Positions 26,641-36,004 of a stretch of 64,000 nt of DNA are shown here, in pieces. A program made the position numbers and the translations under genes. The stretch is taken from assembly GCA_000403295.2 (NCBI GenBank), contig KE159610.1, positions 291,387 to 355,386 on the forward strand, written 5' to 3'. This DNA comes from Lachnospiraceae bacterium M18-1. GTDB lineage: Bacteria; Bacillota; Clostridia; Lachnospirales; Lachnospiraceae. Positions within the stretch are counted from its first letter, which is position 1. Every line of letters starts with the position of its first letter. The notes under the pieces are model-generated. The model saw only the letters and a program-made list of their open reading frames with translations, did not search any database and was not told where the DNA came from.

Positions 26641-27312
26641 ATGAATCAGCAGAATACTGCACATTTGGACGGCATTATATTTGACGTAGATGGAACACTG
26701 TGGGATTCCACGGAGCAGGCCGCTCAGGTCTGGACCCGGGCCGTGCGGGAGCATACGGATCTGGATACCCGGGTGAGCGCAGACCGCCTGCGGGGCCTCT
26801 TCGGGAAGACCATGACGGAAATCTCCGGCGCGTTATTTCCCACCTTGTCAGAGGCCGAACAGGCGAAAGTCATGGAAGCCTGCTATGCTTACGAAAATGC
26901 ATATCTGGAAGAGCATCCCGGCGTACTCTATGAGGGCGTTGCGGAGACGTTCCGGGCATTGGCGGAGAGAACCAGCCTTTACATTGTCAGCAACTGCCAG
27001 TGCGGGTATATTGAGCTGTTCCTGCGTGCCGCCGGACTGGAGGACTGTGTAAAGGATCATCTCTGTTTTGGGGAGACGCTGGTTTCCAAGGGCCGGACCA
27101 TCCGCCTGCTGATGGAGAGAAACCACCTGGAGCATGTGGTCTATGTGGGGGATACCCAGGGCGACGCGGATGCCTGCAGGGAAGCGGAAATCCCCTTCAT
27201 CCTTGCGGAATACGGATTCGGCGACGTGCCCGATGCCAGGCAGCGGATTCAAAAGATTTCTGAATTGTGCGAGCTGCTGAGTGAAAAGAAAGGAAATGCT
27301 CATGAAAAATGA
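26641..27312 (+). CDS. HAD-family hydrolase (phosphoglycolate phosphatase-like)
   Basis: 223 residues with HAD motif I FDVDGTLWDST (nucleophile and acid Asp), motif II SNCQCG, the Lys of motif III near ETLVSKGRTI and motif IV YVGDTQGDADAC. The helical cap between residues 20 and 85 makes it subfamily IA, like Gph or PgmB-type enzymes. GAAAAGGAGAATC lies before the ATG. It overlaps the nitroreductase gene by 11 bases and is divergent from polA. Confidence 0.88.
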   Translation: MNQQNTAHLDGIIFDVDGTLWDSTEQAAQVWTRAVREHTDLDTRVSADRLRGLFGKTMTEISGALFPTLSEAEQAKVMEACYAYENAYLEEHPGVLYEGVAETFRALAERTSLYIVSNCQCGYIELFLRAAGLEDCVKDHLCFGETLVSKGRTIRLLMERNHLEHVVYVGDTQGDADACREAEIPFILAEYGFGDVPDARQRIQKISELCELLSEKKGNAHEK

Positions 27313-28057
27313 AATACTGAAACAATTAGCAAACCGAAAATCAGTAAGGGTTTTTGAAGACCGGGAGATTCCCAAGGAGGACAAAGCAGCCATCATCACA
27401 GCCGCCGCCATGGCTCCCACTGCGGGCAACCAGCAGCTCTACACCATCCTGGATGTGACCGACCAGGAATTGAAGGACCGTCTGGCCGACCTCTGCGACC
27501 ACCAGCCCTTTATAGCGAAAGCCAACCTGGTGCTGGCCTTTTGCGCGGACTGTAAAAAATGGTACGACGCCTTCGCTGCTGCCGGATGCAGCCCCCGCAG
27601 GCCGGGCGCCGGGGATCTTCTGCTGGCAGTCGATGACGCGCTGATCGCCGCGCAGAATGCAGTCACCGCGGCCGAAAGCCTTGGGATCGGCTCCTGCTAC
27701 ATCGGCGATGTTATGGAAAACTGCGAACAGATGCGCGACTTGCTGCAGCTTCCCAGGTATGTATTCCCTGCTGCCCTTCTGGTCTTCGGCTATCCCACCG
27801 AACAGCAGAAGTCCCGGAAAAAACCGCAGCGGATCGACGAAGCATATCTCGTCCATGAAAATACTTACCATACGATGTCTGACCAGGAGCTCTCTGATAT
27901 GCTCTCCTTCCACGCCGGGGAGAAGGATTATGATGCTTGGATACAGGCATTTTGCAATCGGAAGTATCATTCTGATTTTTCAAGGGAAATGAGCCGGTCT
28001 GTAGGGGTATATCTCCGGGATTTTCTTGACGGTGCGGAAGAATCGCGCGATGAATAG
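27302..28057 (+). CDS. Nitroreductase family FMN protein
   Basis: 251 residues starting at the ATG at 27302, which has AAAGGAAA upstream. FMN-binding features are NRKSVRVFED near residue 11, AAAMAPTAGNQQ around 35-45 and SLGIGSCYIGDV in the second half. Members reduce nitro compounds, quinones or flavins with NAD(P)H. It is translationally coupled to the HAD hydrolase gene. The substrate cannot be told from sequence. Confidence 0.9.
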   Translation: MKNEILKQLANRKSVRVFEDREIPKEDKAAIITAAAMAPTAGNQQLYTILDVTDQELKDRLADLCDHQPFIAKANLVLAFCADCKKWYDAFAAAGCSPRRPGAGDLLLAVDDALIAAQNAVTAAESLGIGSCYIGDVMENCEQMRDLLQLPRYVFPAALLVFGYPTEQQKSRKKPQRIDEAYLVHENTYHTMSDQELSDMLSFHAGEKDYDAWIQAFCNRKYHSDFSREMSRSVGVYLRDFLDGAEESRDE

Positions 28058-28080
28058 TACCAGAACCACCTGTTATTTCA

Positions 28081-28218
28081 GACTTACAAGTCGAAAACTT
28101 TGATTTTGCATAAAGTTTTCGGCCTGTAAGTCTGAAATTTTGATTTTGTACGGTATTTTCGACCTGCATGTCTGAAGCTTTGATTTTGTACGGTGTTTTC
28201 ACCTGCAGGTCTGAAATG
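28081..28218. repeat. Tandem array of 40-bp units (three and a half copies)
   Basis: Units 28081-28120, 28121-28160 and 28161-28200 are each exactly 40 bp and share TTTGATTTTG...TTTTC. A partial fourth unit starts at 28201. Units differ by 5-10 bases. There are no spacers, so this is a minisatellite-like array, not a CRISPR. It lies between the nitroreductase and a convergent hypothetical gene. Confidence 0.85.
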
Positions 28219-28231
28219 ATTCCATGACGTT

Positions 28232-28807
28232 TTATGCCCGAATATCCAGCCCTCCCGCTGTGCCGAATTTCCCGGATACCATGGACGTGATGCTCTCGTC
28301 TGCAAAAACCTCATCCAAAACACCCGCAGGAATCTGATCTCCATATGTCCAGCCGGGCACCCTCTCCTTTACAGCTCCTGCGACCTTTCTTGAAACGCTT
28401 ATTTCGAACTGTCCCAAAGTCCATGCCGCAGCCGCACGGTCGCTTTTCTTTAACGTTTTATAATATGCATTCTTTGCCTGCGCCATCTCTTCCCATTCGG
28501 CTTCATTGTCGCCGGACATGCCGTTATATTTGTAAAACGCATCTTTCACGTTGTCAAAAACACGCTGCTTCATTTCATCCGACACCTGGATGATCTTTCT
28601 TGCGTTTGGGTTGTTCGTGACGCACATTCCTTCCACACCATACGAATTTTTGTAATGTCCGGTAAGCAAATCCTCCAGCGTATTCCTGCCGCCGGCATTG
28701 GGTCTTCTGGATGCCCCGCCGAAAAGCGGCATGTTCGCATGGATTCCGCGTCCGTGCGTTCCTAAAAAAAGCCGCATGATTCCCTGATAATAATTCCCTA
28801 TATACAT
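28232..28807 (-). CDS. Hypothetical protein, Lachnospiraceae type
   Basis: 191 residues from the ATG at 28807, seven bases after AGGAGGG. The N-terminus has a Gly-rich GTHGRGIHANMPLFGGAS stretch, followed by a conserved-looking helical region (LEDLLTGHYKNSYG, then MKQRVFDNVKDAFYKYNG). There are no membrane segments and no enzyme motif. It lies just downstream of a kinase remnant, like the 17509 protein lies behind an intact kinase, so the two may be comparable accessory genes. Function unknown. Confidence 0.65.
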   Translation of the reverse strand: MYIGNYYQGIMRLFLGTHGRGIHANMPLFGGASRRPNAGGRNTLEDLLTGHYKNSYGVEGMCVTNNPNARKIIQVSDEMKQRVFDNVKDAFYKYNGMSGDNEAEWEEMAQAKNAYYKTLKKSDRAAAAWTLGQFEISVSRKVAGAVKERVPGWTYGDQIPAGVLDEVFADESITSMVSGKFGTAGGLDIRA

Positions 28808-28822
28808 GATCAATCCCTCCTA

Positions 28823-29575
28823 CTATTCAAATCCAACCGGGTTCCAAACTCCATCCTCTTCTCTCCTCTCATTTTTCATCATCACAGACAGGATGAACAC
28901 CCTGCCGTTCACCTTAAAATCCATTGTCCCCTGGTATTTCCTTGCCGTACTTTTGATATTGGAAAGCCCGATCCCATGGGACTCCCTGTCCTCCTTGACG
29001 GTTTCCGGAAACTCATCCTGCCCTTTCTTTACCAGCCGTCCGTCGAAACTGTTCTCTATCTTTAAGATCAGAAGATTTCCTTTCTGCAAAGAACTCAGCC
29101 GAATGAAAGCGTCCGCCCCTGGTTCTTCCGCTTTTAGCCTTTTACACGCCTCGATGGCGTTGTCCAAAGCATTTCCCAGGATAATGCCCACATCATAGCT
29201 CTGGATCTTAAGCCCCGGCGGGAACAGCAGCCCGTCCGCCTCCAGTTTCAGATCCGGAACTTCCCGCAGGGCTTCATAATATTTCATATTCAGCAGGGTA
29301 TCCACAATCCCATTCCCTGTCCGAAAACGGACCTCCAGCTTCTCAAACGTCCGGTTCAGCTCCGCCAGATAGTCTTTCAGTTCCGCATGCTCTTTCAAAA
29401 TTTGGGGGGCGCCGTCCTCCATTGCGACTATGATGATGCGCAGCAGCAGACAGAGCATCAGCCCCACAGCAGACGGAGTAAGGAGAAATAAAAGTTCTGT
29501 CCTGCGGATACCGTATTCTTTTTCACGGAAATGAAAGCATCTGGACTTCACCAAATGCTTTCTAAAATAATCCAC
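28823..29575 (-). pseudogene. GHKL histidine kinase lacking the phospho-acceptor region
   Basis: 250 codons: one membrane helix (LLFLLTPSAVGLMLCLLL), then a jump into LKDYLAELNRTFEKLEVRF and a good GHKL ATPase domain (NALDNAIEACKRL, GIGLSNIKSTARKYQG). The His box (RHD-K-NH) expected just before LKDYL is absent, and most of the sensor domain is missing. This is best read as an in-frame deletion derivative that cannot autophosphorylate in the usual way. Confidence 0.75.
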
Positions 29576-29588
29576 TATTTATAATTAT

Positions 29589-29915
29589 CTACATAAAACT
29601 AATAATTAAATCTTTTGCTTCATTCCAGATATCCTCTGGACATTCCTCTTTAAATTCAGCATTTCTGGCTTTTATGTCCAGCATTTTTGCTTGATCACAT
29701 AGTATGACTCCCGTAGTCTGTGTTCGTTCATCCAGTTCTATATGAAATGGATGATTTTTGTTCGTATTGGTTATAGGGCAAACCAGAGCTATTGAACTGT
29801 GCTGATTCAAAATATTATTGCTTAAGACAATTGCTGGTCTTCTTCCTTTTTGTTCATGTCCCCTTTGAGGACTAAAATCCATAACAATTATATCACCTTG
29901 CTTATAAGTTACCAC
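29589..29915 (-). CDS. mazF: MazF/PemK-type mRNA interferase toxin
   Basis: 108 residues, the normal size. Family features are YKQGDIIVMDFSPQRGHEQKG at the N-terminus, RRPAIVLSNN and the VCPITNT segment. MazF toxins cut RNA at short sequences and are held inactive by MazE. The gene overlaps the antitoxin by seven bases, the usual coupled order. Confidence 0.93.
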   Translation of the reverse strand: MVTYKQGDIIVMDFSPQRGHEQKGRRPAIVLSNNILNQHSSIALVCPITNTNKNHPFHIELDERTQTTGVILCDQAKMLDIKARNAEFKEECPEDIWNEAKDLIISFM

Positions 29916-30232
29916 TGTTCATTACCTACTGGATTCCCTACATCAGCCTCTTCTGTACTTTCGACATAAATTTCTTCAATCGGTCTTTTATAGAATGCTT
30001 CCAGCCTTTCTTGTAAATTCGTATATTTTGGCTTATTGACTTTTTCAATAGTCATTTTCCCATCGCAAATATTTATTCCCACTGTGTCATCCTCTTTTAA
30101 ATCCATTTGCGATAATATTTCCTTTGACAATCTAATTCCTTGACTATTTCCCCACCTCCTTATAGTCGTTTTCGCTGCAAAAATGCCTATTGGTTTTCTC
30201 TGTTGATCTTTTGGCATTAAATTTGTTTTCAT
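29909..30232 (-). CDS. mazE: MazE-type antitoxin (AbrB-like)
   Basis: 107 residues. The SpoVT/AbrB swapped-hairpin DNA-binding domain is at about residues 20-65 (TTIRRWGNSQGIRLSKEIL, then DDTVGINICDGKMTIEKV). The C-terminal tail is acidic and would wrap the toxin. A GAAGG site precedes the ATG. The antitoxin-toxin complex probably binds the palindromic promoter at 30334-30362. Confidence 0.9.
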   Translation of the reverse strand: MKTNLMPKDQQRKPIGIFAAKTTIRRWGNSQGIRLSKEILSQMDLKEDDTVGINICDGKMTIEKVNKPKYTNLQERLEAFYKRPIEEIYVESTEEADVGNPVGNEQW

Positions 30233-30333
30233 TATTCTTTTCCTTCTGGCATGTTCTTATTTCTGTTTTTGGTTGATTCCTTAGTTTTATCTTCATTCAC
30301 GCAAGTATATACAACGGATATCCTTATAGGATT

Positions 30334-30362
30334 AGTATACACAAAGTATATACTTCTGTCAA
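30334..30362 (-). promoter_or_regulatory. Autoregulated mazEF promoter
   Basis: Minus-strand TTGACA (30362-30357), a 17-base spacer and TATACT (30339-30334). The spacer and flanks contain repeated GTATATAC/GTATAC palindromes that are plausible MazE-binding sites. The 80-codon frame upstream (30474-30232) crosses this promoter and is therefore not counted as a gene. Confidence 0.75.
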
Positions 30363-30647
30363 TATAAATATAATCCGTTTCGGATATCCGTTTCAGCATA
30401 TATTCGATCCGTGCATGTTTCTTGTCGGACCGATAATAGAAACTATCTGTATATTTCACTGACCGCATCACCAAAGATCTGAGACGCTTGATCGATTGGG
30501 AAGGATTAAGTCATTCCAATAAGATCCGCTGTTCTTATATCTGTAAATTTCCTTCTACTATTATAGCACTTCAAGTTTATTCAAAAGGGAATACTGCGAA
30601 AGTCCTCTCATATTGTTGCTGCTGATATACATATCCTCGCCTCCCTC

Positions 30648-31412
30648 TTATATCTTCAAATCCAGATTCGCGCCAACCTGCGGCTGATCTTTTATGGTGG
30701 TTTTGCCCGCATCCTCTTCCTTGGTTGCTACGATGATTGTTTTCATATCTGCGTCATTCAGATAAATCGTGCCGTCTTGGGAAGCAGACATTTTTTCTTC
30801 TAAGAGCTGCTCTGCTTTGTTATAGGCTGATCCATCCCCTGCCTTTTCCGCTTTCTTTTCTTCTAATGTTTCCGCTAATTTTTCCTTCCTTTCTGTTGCC
30901 TTTTCTTTTGTCTTTTCAAACAGTTTCTCAGAAATTTTCTTCCTTTCTTCCCGCATCTTAGCACTCATTTTTAACATACCATCGTTTCTGGTTTGCATTC
31001 TGCAATGATATTTTCCGTTCTCATCAATATAACTGTGCTGATACACTATAGTCCAGCCAGTGGCTTTCGCCATGCCTTCTGCCAATCTAGACATAGACTC
31101 AACGCCTTTTATCATGTCTTTCATATCCTTCTCTTTTTCGGGATCATTCTGCATTTTTTTCAAAAGTTGGGGATTGACGGTCAGTGACTTGCCACTTTTG
31201 GCTGATGAGCAGACATTCCCAACCTTAAAATCTACGCTTGGAACAAGTTTGGCCAGTTCATTCGCATACTCTGCTGTCTTCTTGGATTTACTGTTTTCTG
31301 CCGTCTCCTGTGTTTTTTCTGTTTCCTTCTTTTTCGTGCTGCCTGCAGCAGAGTTTCCCGCCATACCCTGCGCTACATAACTTCTGTAATTGTTTGTAAT
31401 CTCCATTGCCAT
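30648..31412 (-). CDS. DUF6033 family protein
   Basis: 254 residues from the ATG at 31412, which follows AAGGAGG. Segments such as MEITNNYRSYV, LTVNPQLLKKMQNDPEKEK and GWTIVYQHSYIDENGKYH are those I recognise from DUF6033 of Lachnospiraceae. Residues 165-205 are a Lys/Glu-rich coiled coil. No signal peptide. It is the third gene of a BlaI-BlaR1 operon (58-bp gap), so its expression is probably released by that sensor pair. Function unknown. Confidence 0.8.
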   Translation of the reverse strand: MAMEITNNYRSYVAQGMAGNSAAGSTKKKETEKTQETAENSKSKKTAEYANELAKLVPSVDFKVGNVCSSAKSGKSLTVNPQLLKKMQNDPEKEKDMKDMIKGVESMSRLAEGMAKATGWTIVYQHSYIDENGKYHCRMQTRNDGMLKMSAKMREERKKISEKLFEKTKEKATERKEKLAETLEEKKAEKAGDGSAYNKAEQLLEEKMSASQDGTIYLNDADMKTIIVATKEEDAGKTTIKDQPQVGANLDLKI

Positions 31413-31470
31413 AATTTTTTCCTCCTTGATAATAAATTTATTTGAAATCCATTTCACCTGTACAGTTGGC

Positions 31471-32715
31471 CTATAATATTTCAAGCAACTCATAATACCA
31501 GTAATTCCTTATACTTTCATAGGGAATCTGTATTATCCTGTCTTTTGAACTGTTTTCATAAATACAGGATTCCGCTATGCCAGCCAAACCCGGAAGTTTA
31601 TAAAATCCGCCGAAGACAATCCAAATTTCTCCTTCTGCATTGTTTTCTTCTAAAAAATCCTCAAAGGCCTGCCTTTCAACATAAACGTATCTGTCATCAT
31701 ACGAAATCATCTGGCTTAATTCCTCGGTATCATAAGAAATAACTTGAGGTTCCCCGTCATAATTTCCAACTAGAATGTCCCTGCTTTCATTGCAGCGGGC
31801 ATAGGAATGTGTATGTACCGCCAACAGCATGGCCGCAATCATCAGAAAAGCTGTGGCTAACATGCCTACGCACAGTTTTTTCCGGTATGGACGGAAACTG
31901 GCAATTTCGCCCATCCTCCTTTTCATGTCTGCAAATTCCCTTTCCCCCGCATAGGTGACGGCAGGCGGCGTACCCTCCGATTTTGAACTCAGCAGTTTCA
32001 GGGTTTTCAGCAGCACCATGCCATATTCATGAGCCGTCCTTCTGCTGCTTTGTATGCACACCCTGTCGCAGATATCCTCCATATCTGCACGGAAATGTTT
32101 CTGGAAAACTGTCAGTAATGGGTTGATCCACAGGAGGCATCTGAGCATATCCCATGCAAAGCCAAACCATAAATGCCCTAACCGGATATGCGTCTGCTCA
32201 TGCTGTATAACAGACTTAAGCTCATCTTTGCTGTAACTGTCCGCCATCACTTTCGGCAGGACGATTTTCGGCTTTAACAGCCCGACGGTAAATGGCGTGA
32301 TATTCATGTCTGTAACATAGATACGGACATTTTCAAACATAACTTTTTCCATTCCGGAAGCAGTTCTTTGAAGACGTATCCGTTTTCCAAATATACAGAT
32401 GGCAGTCACCAGAATGCCTGCCATATAAATGCGGTCACCCCACAGCCATGAAGCCGTTACTGCCGTAATCCTCCATGTTGCTTTTAGTACGGCGGCATTT
32501 TCATAAAACATCTTCAATCTTCCAAGAAACGGGATGACCAGGAACAATGCCCACGACATTCCCCTTAAAAAAGTCCGTTCCGAAAAAAATATCTTCCGGA
32601 GCAGCATCACAAGCCCGATCAGCACGAAGGAAAATGCCGCACACCGCACAAGCTGGGTAGTGTAATAAGCCGTGCAAAAATTTATAAGGCTGGCTAATTG
32701 TCTCCAGTCGGGCAT
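31471..32715 (-). CDS. BlaR1/MecR1-type M56 membrane metallopeptidase
   Basis: 414 residues. Several N-terminal membrane helices precede the cytoplasmic zinc site VIQHEQTHIRLGH (HExxH at about residue 170), and RADMEDICDRVC probably supplies the third ligand. One more helix near residue 275 leads to a 120-residue external tail that is not a penicillin-binding domain, so the signal is unlikely to be a beta-lactam by the known mechanism. It is coupled to blaI and probably triggers cleavage of that repressor. Start chosen at the ATG eight bases after GGAG. Confidence 0.88.
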   Translation of the reverse strand: MPDWRQLASLINFCTAYYTTQLVRCAAFSFVLIGLVMLLRKIFFSERTFLRGMSWALFLVIPFLGRLKMFYENAAVLKATWRITAVTASWLWGDRIYMAGILVTAICIFGKRIRLQRTASGMEKVMFENVRIYVTDMNITPFTVGLLKPKIVLPKVMADSYSKDELKSVIQHEQTHIRLGHLWFGFAWDMLRCLLWINPLLTVFQKHFRADMEDICDRVCIQSSRRTAHEYGMVLLKTLKLLSSKSEGTPPAVTYAGEREFADMKRRMGEIASFRPYRKKLCVGMLATAFLMIAAMLLAVHTHSYARCNESRDILVGNYDGEPQVISYDTEELSQMISYDDRYVYVERQAFEDFLEENNAEGEIWIVFGGFYKLPGLAGIAESCIYENSSKDRIIQIPYESIRNYWYYELLEIL

Positions 32716-32720
32716 GGCCA

Positions 32721-33134
32721 TCACTCCTTTTTATCCAAGGATTCCGCATTCTGCCCCTTGCTTTTCTCCAGAATCTCCTTCAGTTCCTTTATCTGCTCAT
32801 CTGTCAATGCGAAGCTCTGCAGCAGTGCCGCCATCGCATTTGTCCCGCTGCCGGAAAAATAGCTGTCCACAAACTTCCTGCTTTTCTCCTTCACGCATTC
32901 CTCCTTCTGCTTCAGCACATAGTAGTGGTAAACCCTCGAATCATGCTCATCCACGGTGTATCCGAGGATATCCTTCTGGTTCAGGCGGTTCATCAGCACC
33001 CGCACCATCCTCATCGACATATCCACATTCCCCTGCATCCTCTTGTAGACCTCAGAGGATGTCAGCGGCGTATCGCTTGCCCATAGAACTTCCATGATCT
33101 GCCATTCGCTCGGTGTAATCTCTTCCTTTGCCAT
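32721..33134 (-). CDS. BlaI/MecI-type repressor
   Basis: 137 residues with the BlaI winged helix (ITPSEWQIMEVLWASDTPLT, then MSMRMVRVLMNRLNQKDILG) and the C-terminal dimerisation helices (FVDSYFSGSGTNAMAALLQS). It precedes the M56 peptidase gene with overlapping stop and start. By analogy it represses its own operon until cleaved. Confidence 0.93.
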   Translation of the reverse strand: MAKEEITPSEWQIMEVLWASDTPLTSSEVYKRMQGNVDMSMRMVRVLMNRLNQKDILGYTVDEHDSRVYHYYVLKQKEECVKEKSRKFVDSYFSGSGTNAMAALLQSFALTDEQIKELKEILEKSKGQNAESLDKKE

Positions 33135-33297
33135 ATCTCTGCCTTCCTTTCATTTTATTTCGACACTTTATATATCGGTCAATTATCGTTAATCATTAAG
33201 AGCCATTGACGTTTTTATATGATATGTGTATGGACAGATCATAGTTAAGCACTTCCCCTCTTTCCAAGTAATTTCCGGCCTGCCTACAGAAATAACA

Positions 33298-33337
33298 GAC
33301 CGCCGCATATAGAGAATAAGTCCACAGCGGCGGTCAC
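33298..33337 (-). terminator. Hairpin terminator after the radical-SAM remnant
   Basis: GACCGCCGC and GCGGCGGTC pair across a 20-base loop; on the minus strand the stem is followed by TGTTATTT. It separates the remnant from the BlaI operon. Confidence 0.55.
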
Positions 33338-33344
33338 TACCCGG

Positions 33345-33831
33345 TTATTTTGGTTTCAATTTTGCTTCTACCAACTCCTTATGGTAAAAATAATTTATAT
33401 GTTTTATTGAATGTTCAACGCAATATTCCTCAATCTCAACGGAAAGATTGTTCCAGAACCCCATGTTCCCTTTTACATATATTTCATCATATAATTCCAC
33501 TAATTGTGGGTAGGCATTTTTTATGTAGCTGAGGATATCCTGTTTATAACTCCCACGCAGGTTCAGATTTTCAAACCAGTATTCATCCACGAATCTGTGT
33601 GTTTTTACTATTATTTCCTTATAATCTGTTATGCCCGGAAAGATGGGCGACATGAACAAAACGGTATATATGCCGTTCTCATGCAATGTTTCTATCGTTT
33701 CAAGCCGTTTTCCGATGCTGCTGGCACGATCCATATCACTTTTAAACTGCTCATCCAATGTATTGACCGAAACCGAAACTTTCAGATTTTTACACTGTTT
33801 CAGTAAATCAATGTCCCTTAACTTCTTTTTC
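33345..33831 (-). pseudogene. C-terminal fragment of a radical-SAM (SPL-like) protein
   Basis: The frame, read back to about 33831, gives LRDIDLLKQCKNLKVSVSVN then TLDEQFKSDMDRASSIGKRL and VLFMSPIFPGITDY. This matches the C-terminal half of SPL-family radical-SAM proteins. The CxxxCxxC cluster motif and N-terminal half are missing. An in-frame stop lies directly upstream, where the sequence joins the end of the DUF5680 protein gene. It is a 5'-truncated relic. Confidence 0.7.
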
Positions 33832-33839
33832 TACCATGT

Positions 33840-34514
33840 TCATAAGATAGTCCCTCCGTGGAACATACAGGCGTATACCTTTTTCTGCCTACAATATATC
33901 CGTTCCTCTCCTGAAAAACATTCAAAATCACCCTGCACTTGGCACTGGTACATATAATCGCCTTTCTGATAGAATTCCGGCCCTCGGAACGGCATGGAAA
34001 CCGACACATGGGAAAGCGCTTCTTTCAAAAATATAATATCAAGATTCTCATCCAGGCTCTCCCCGTAATAATTCATAGCCCACACTGCATGATTCCTTAT
34101 CCAGACACGTTCCCCGCCTATGAATTTCTGCCCGCCAAGGTAAGTATCCATATACAGGTAATCACCATCTTCATAACGGAAATCGTGGGAGCCAGGCTGT
34201 GACGGCATGATTTCATTTTCATCCGTGATATATGTGTTATTTTTTGCCCTGACTAAAAAAATCCTGATATCCTGCATAGAATATTTATGGTCATAAAAGA
34301 GGCTGATTGTACAGATATCATTTTCCTTCACAAGCCTGTCTATGGAGACTTTAAAAATCTCACTAAACTGTATAAGGTTCTGAATATCCGGAAAAGACTG
34401 TCCATTCTCCCATTTTGTTATAGACTGTCTTGATATATCCAGCCTGTTAGCAAGTTCTTCCTGTGACAGTTTCATATTTGTTCTTAGTAATTGCAATTTT
34501 TCTTTAAATTCCAT
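33840..34514 (-). CDS. HTH regulator with C-terminal DUF5680 domain
   Basis: 224 residues. An XRE HTH occupies residues 5-60 (LRTNMKLSQEELANRLDISR, then SITKWENGQSFPDIQNLIQ). A DUF5680 domain fills residues 85-224, with SHDFRYEDGDYLYMDTYLGG, RGPEFYQKGDYMYQC and the ending YACMFHGG. Such proteins are found near accessory genes; the DUF5680 ligand is unknown. The start ATG follows a reasonable site. Confidence 0.87.
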   Translation of the reverse strand: MEFKEKLQLLRTNMKLSQEELANRLDISRQSITKWENGQSFPDIQNLIQFSEIFKVSIDRLVKENDICTISLFYDHKYSMQDIRIFLVRAKNNTYITDENEIMPSQPGSHDFRYEDGDYLYMDTYLGGQKFIGGERVWIRNHAVWAMNYYGESLDENLDIIFLKEALSHVSVSMPFRGPEFYQKGDYMYQCQVQGDFECFSGEERIYCRQKKVYACMFHGGTIL

Positions 34515-35211
34515 TCTGACATCCTCCAGACATTCATTATACTTTAGCGTTTTTCCATAATCAATCCACCTATGTGTTCCAATCCGGCAACTGTTGGTTG
34601 CTTTCCAAAAAACAATTGTTCACTCTCTCTAAATTGAAAGGGACGGCTGCCCCGAAAGGCGGCACAAACGCAAACCGCCGTGTAAGCATATTAACTCTGA
34701 TTTCCCCGCTTTCCAACTTATTATTTTCTGAAGCACTATAAAAATATCTGTGATATTTGAAATGTAAAGAAATGAATTTTGAAATCTTAGGACATGAGAA
34801 AAAGGACTGCCGAAACAGTCCTTCTACCGTTTTATCATTTATCCATTTAATTTTTACTGTTTTATTCATATACAAACACGGAAACTCTGAAACAGAAGTT
34901 CGCACCCCTACGAATGTAAAAACGCCCCTGAAAGCACACGGAAATAATGTAACTTTTGAATCTATGTAGTGCCGAAAATGGCGGATTTACGGGCTTTATC
35001 GACTTTCCGTGTCCGTATCTGCCGGGGAAGGAGACACCTTTGGATGCCTAAGTTATCGCCTCTATTTTCCCCTAGATATAAATGTCTTTTTTTCAGCTTG
35101 CTTTCCCGCCTAATATACTTTGATAATCCTCTGTGCAATCGTTTGCAACCATATTGAACCTTTTGCTTCTGCAGCTTCGGCTTGTGCTCGGGCCAGTCTC
35201 CCGCTGTTCTT
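34515..35211. other. 697-bp region without a supported gene
   Basis: Both strands have open frames of up to 110 codons, but none has a family look or a ribosome site. A plus-strand stretch near 34890-34965 (EVRTPTNVKTPLKAHGNNV) looks like the end of a protein and may be a relic; I cannot name it. The sequence probably marks a rearrangement junction. Confidence 0.4.
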
Positions 35212-35982
35212 CTATCTTATTTTCCAAGATCTGCTTTCGGAGCATTTTCTTGCCATACCAGATATCATCCGCTCTCTTGCTGCTTCGGAATATAGTTCCA
35301 ATTTTCTTTTATTTTCTTCGGCAAAATCACTGAAAATATCTGGCCCCAATTCAATATGGTTTCCAATCCGATCCGCCCTGGTACGATTTTCCGTGAAGCC
35401 AAGCACGAAATCCAGATCCTTTTCATGCCAGGCGGCTTCTTTCGATAAATGCAGCCTGCTGCAGGACGCAAGCCTCTCCCGAATCATGGCAACAAAATCA
35501 AACCGTTCGTTTATCCCCACATCTTCCTTCCCATAGAGATTGCTGGTACTGATCTTATGATACTCTCCCGGTTTAAAATATGCCAGCGCGTCTATTTCAA
35601 GAGGGGTGGTATTGTAAGGATCAATCTGCTTCACATCTATTTTTTCTTCAAATAACTTTCCATGCTCATCTACACCTCTCGCAACCAGTACCGGATTCTC
35701 CTCTGTGGATTCGGCCGCATGAAAAAATCTGTATTCTATTCCTGGAGCCTTCCAGTGCCATCCAATCGCTTTTTCATCCTTGAGCGCATACTTACATGGT
35801 ATTTTATCCACTTCGGCACAGGTTTCAAAATTTCCTCTCGATACAGTTTTAATATAGCGCTCCTCATGAGACACATTTGTCCCATAGGTACCGTTCCTGC
35901 TGCTTTTTTTGCTGCTATTCGCTGCCTGATATTGTAACTGCCCTGCTGCCGAAGAATAACTCCCATAAGAAATCCCTACCAT
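35212..35982 (-). CDS. Hypothetical protein in the second BlaI/M56 operon
   Basis: 256 residues from the ATG at 35982, after GGAGG. The N-terminus (MVGISYGSYSSAAGQLQYQ) has the same Gly/Ser/Gln-rich, disordered look as the DUF6033 and 17509 proteins. The middle contains PGIEYRFFHAAESTEENPVL and YNTTPLEIDALAYFKPGEYH. There is no signal peptide or membrane helix. It is the third gene after an M56 peptidase and a BlaI-like repressor, so it is probably part of the response they control. Function unknown. Confidence 0.68.
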   Translation of the reverse strand: MVGISYGSYSSAAGQLQYQAANSSKKSSRNGTYGTNVSHEERYIKTVSRGNFETCAEVDKIPCKYALKDEKAIGWHWKAPGIEYRFFHAAESTEENPVLVARGVDEHGKLFEEKIDVKQIDPYNTTPLEIDALAYFKPGEYHKISTSNLYGKEDVGINERFDFVAMIRERLASCSRLHLSKEAAWHEKDLDFVLGFTENRTRADRIGNHIELGPDIFSDFAEENKRKLELYSEAARERMISGMARKCSESRSWKIR

Positions 35983-36004
35983 CAATAAATACCTCCTATA
36001 CAAT

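Noticed and set aside
28081..28218. Possible CRISPR array
   Set aside because: The 40-bp units are contiguous with no spacers and no cas genes nearby.
30232..30474. 80-codon frame upstream of mazE
   Set aside because: It crosses the mazEF promoter, and its protein is just translation of the palindromic operator.
34570..34905. 111-codon frame in the 34.5-35.2 kb gap
   Set aside because: No ribosome site or recognisable domain; the plus strand is equally open.
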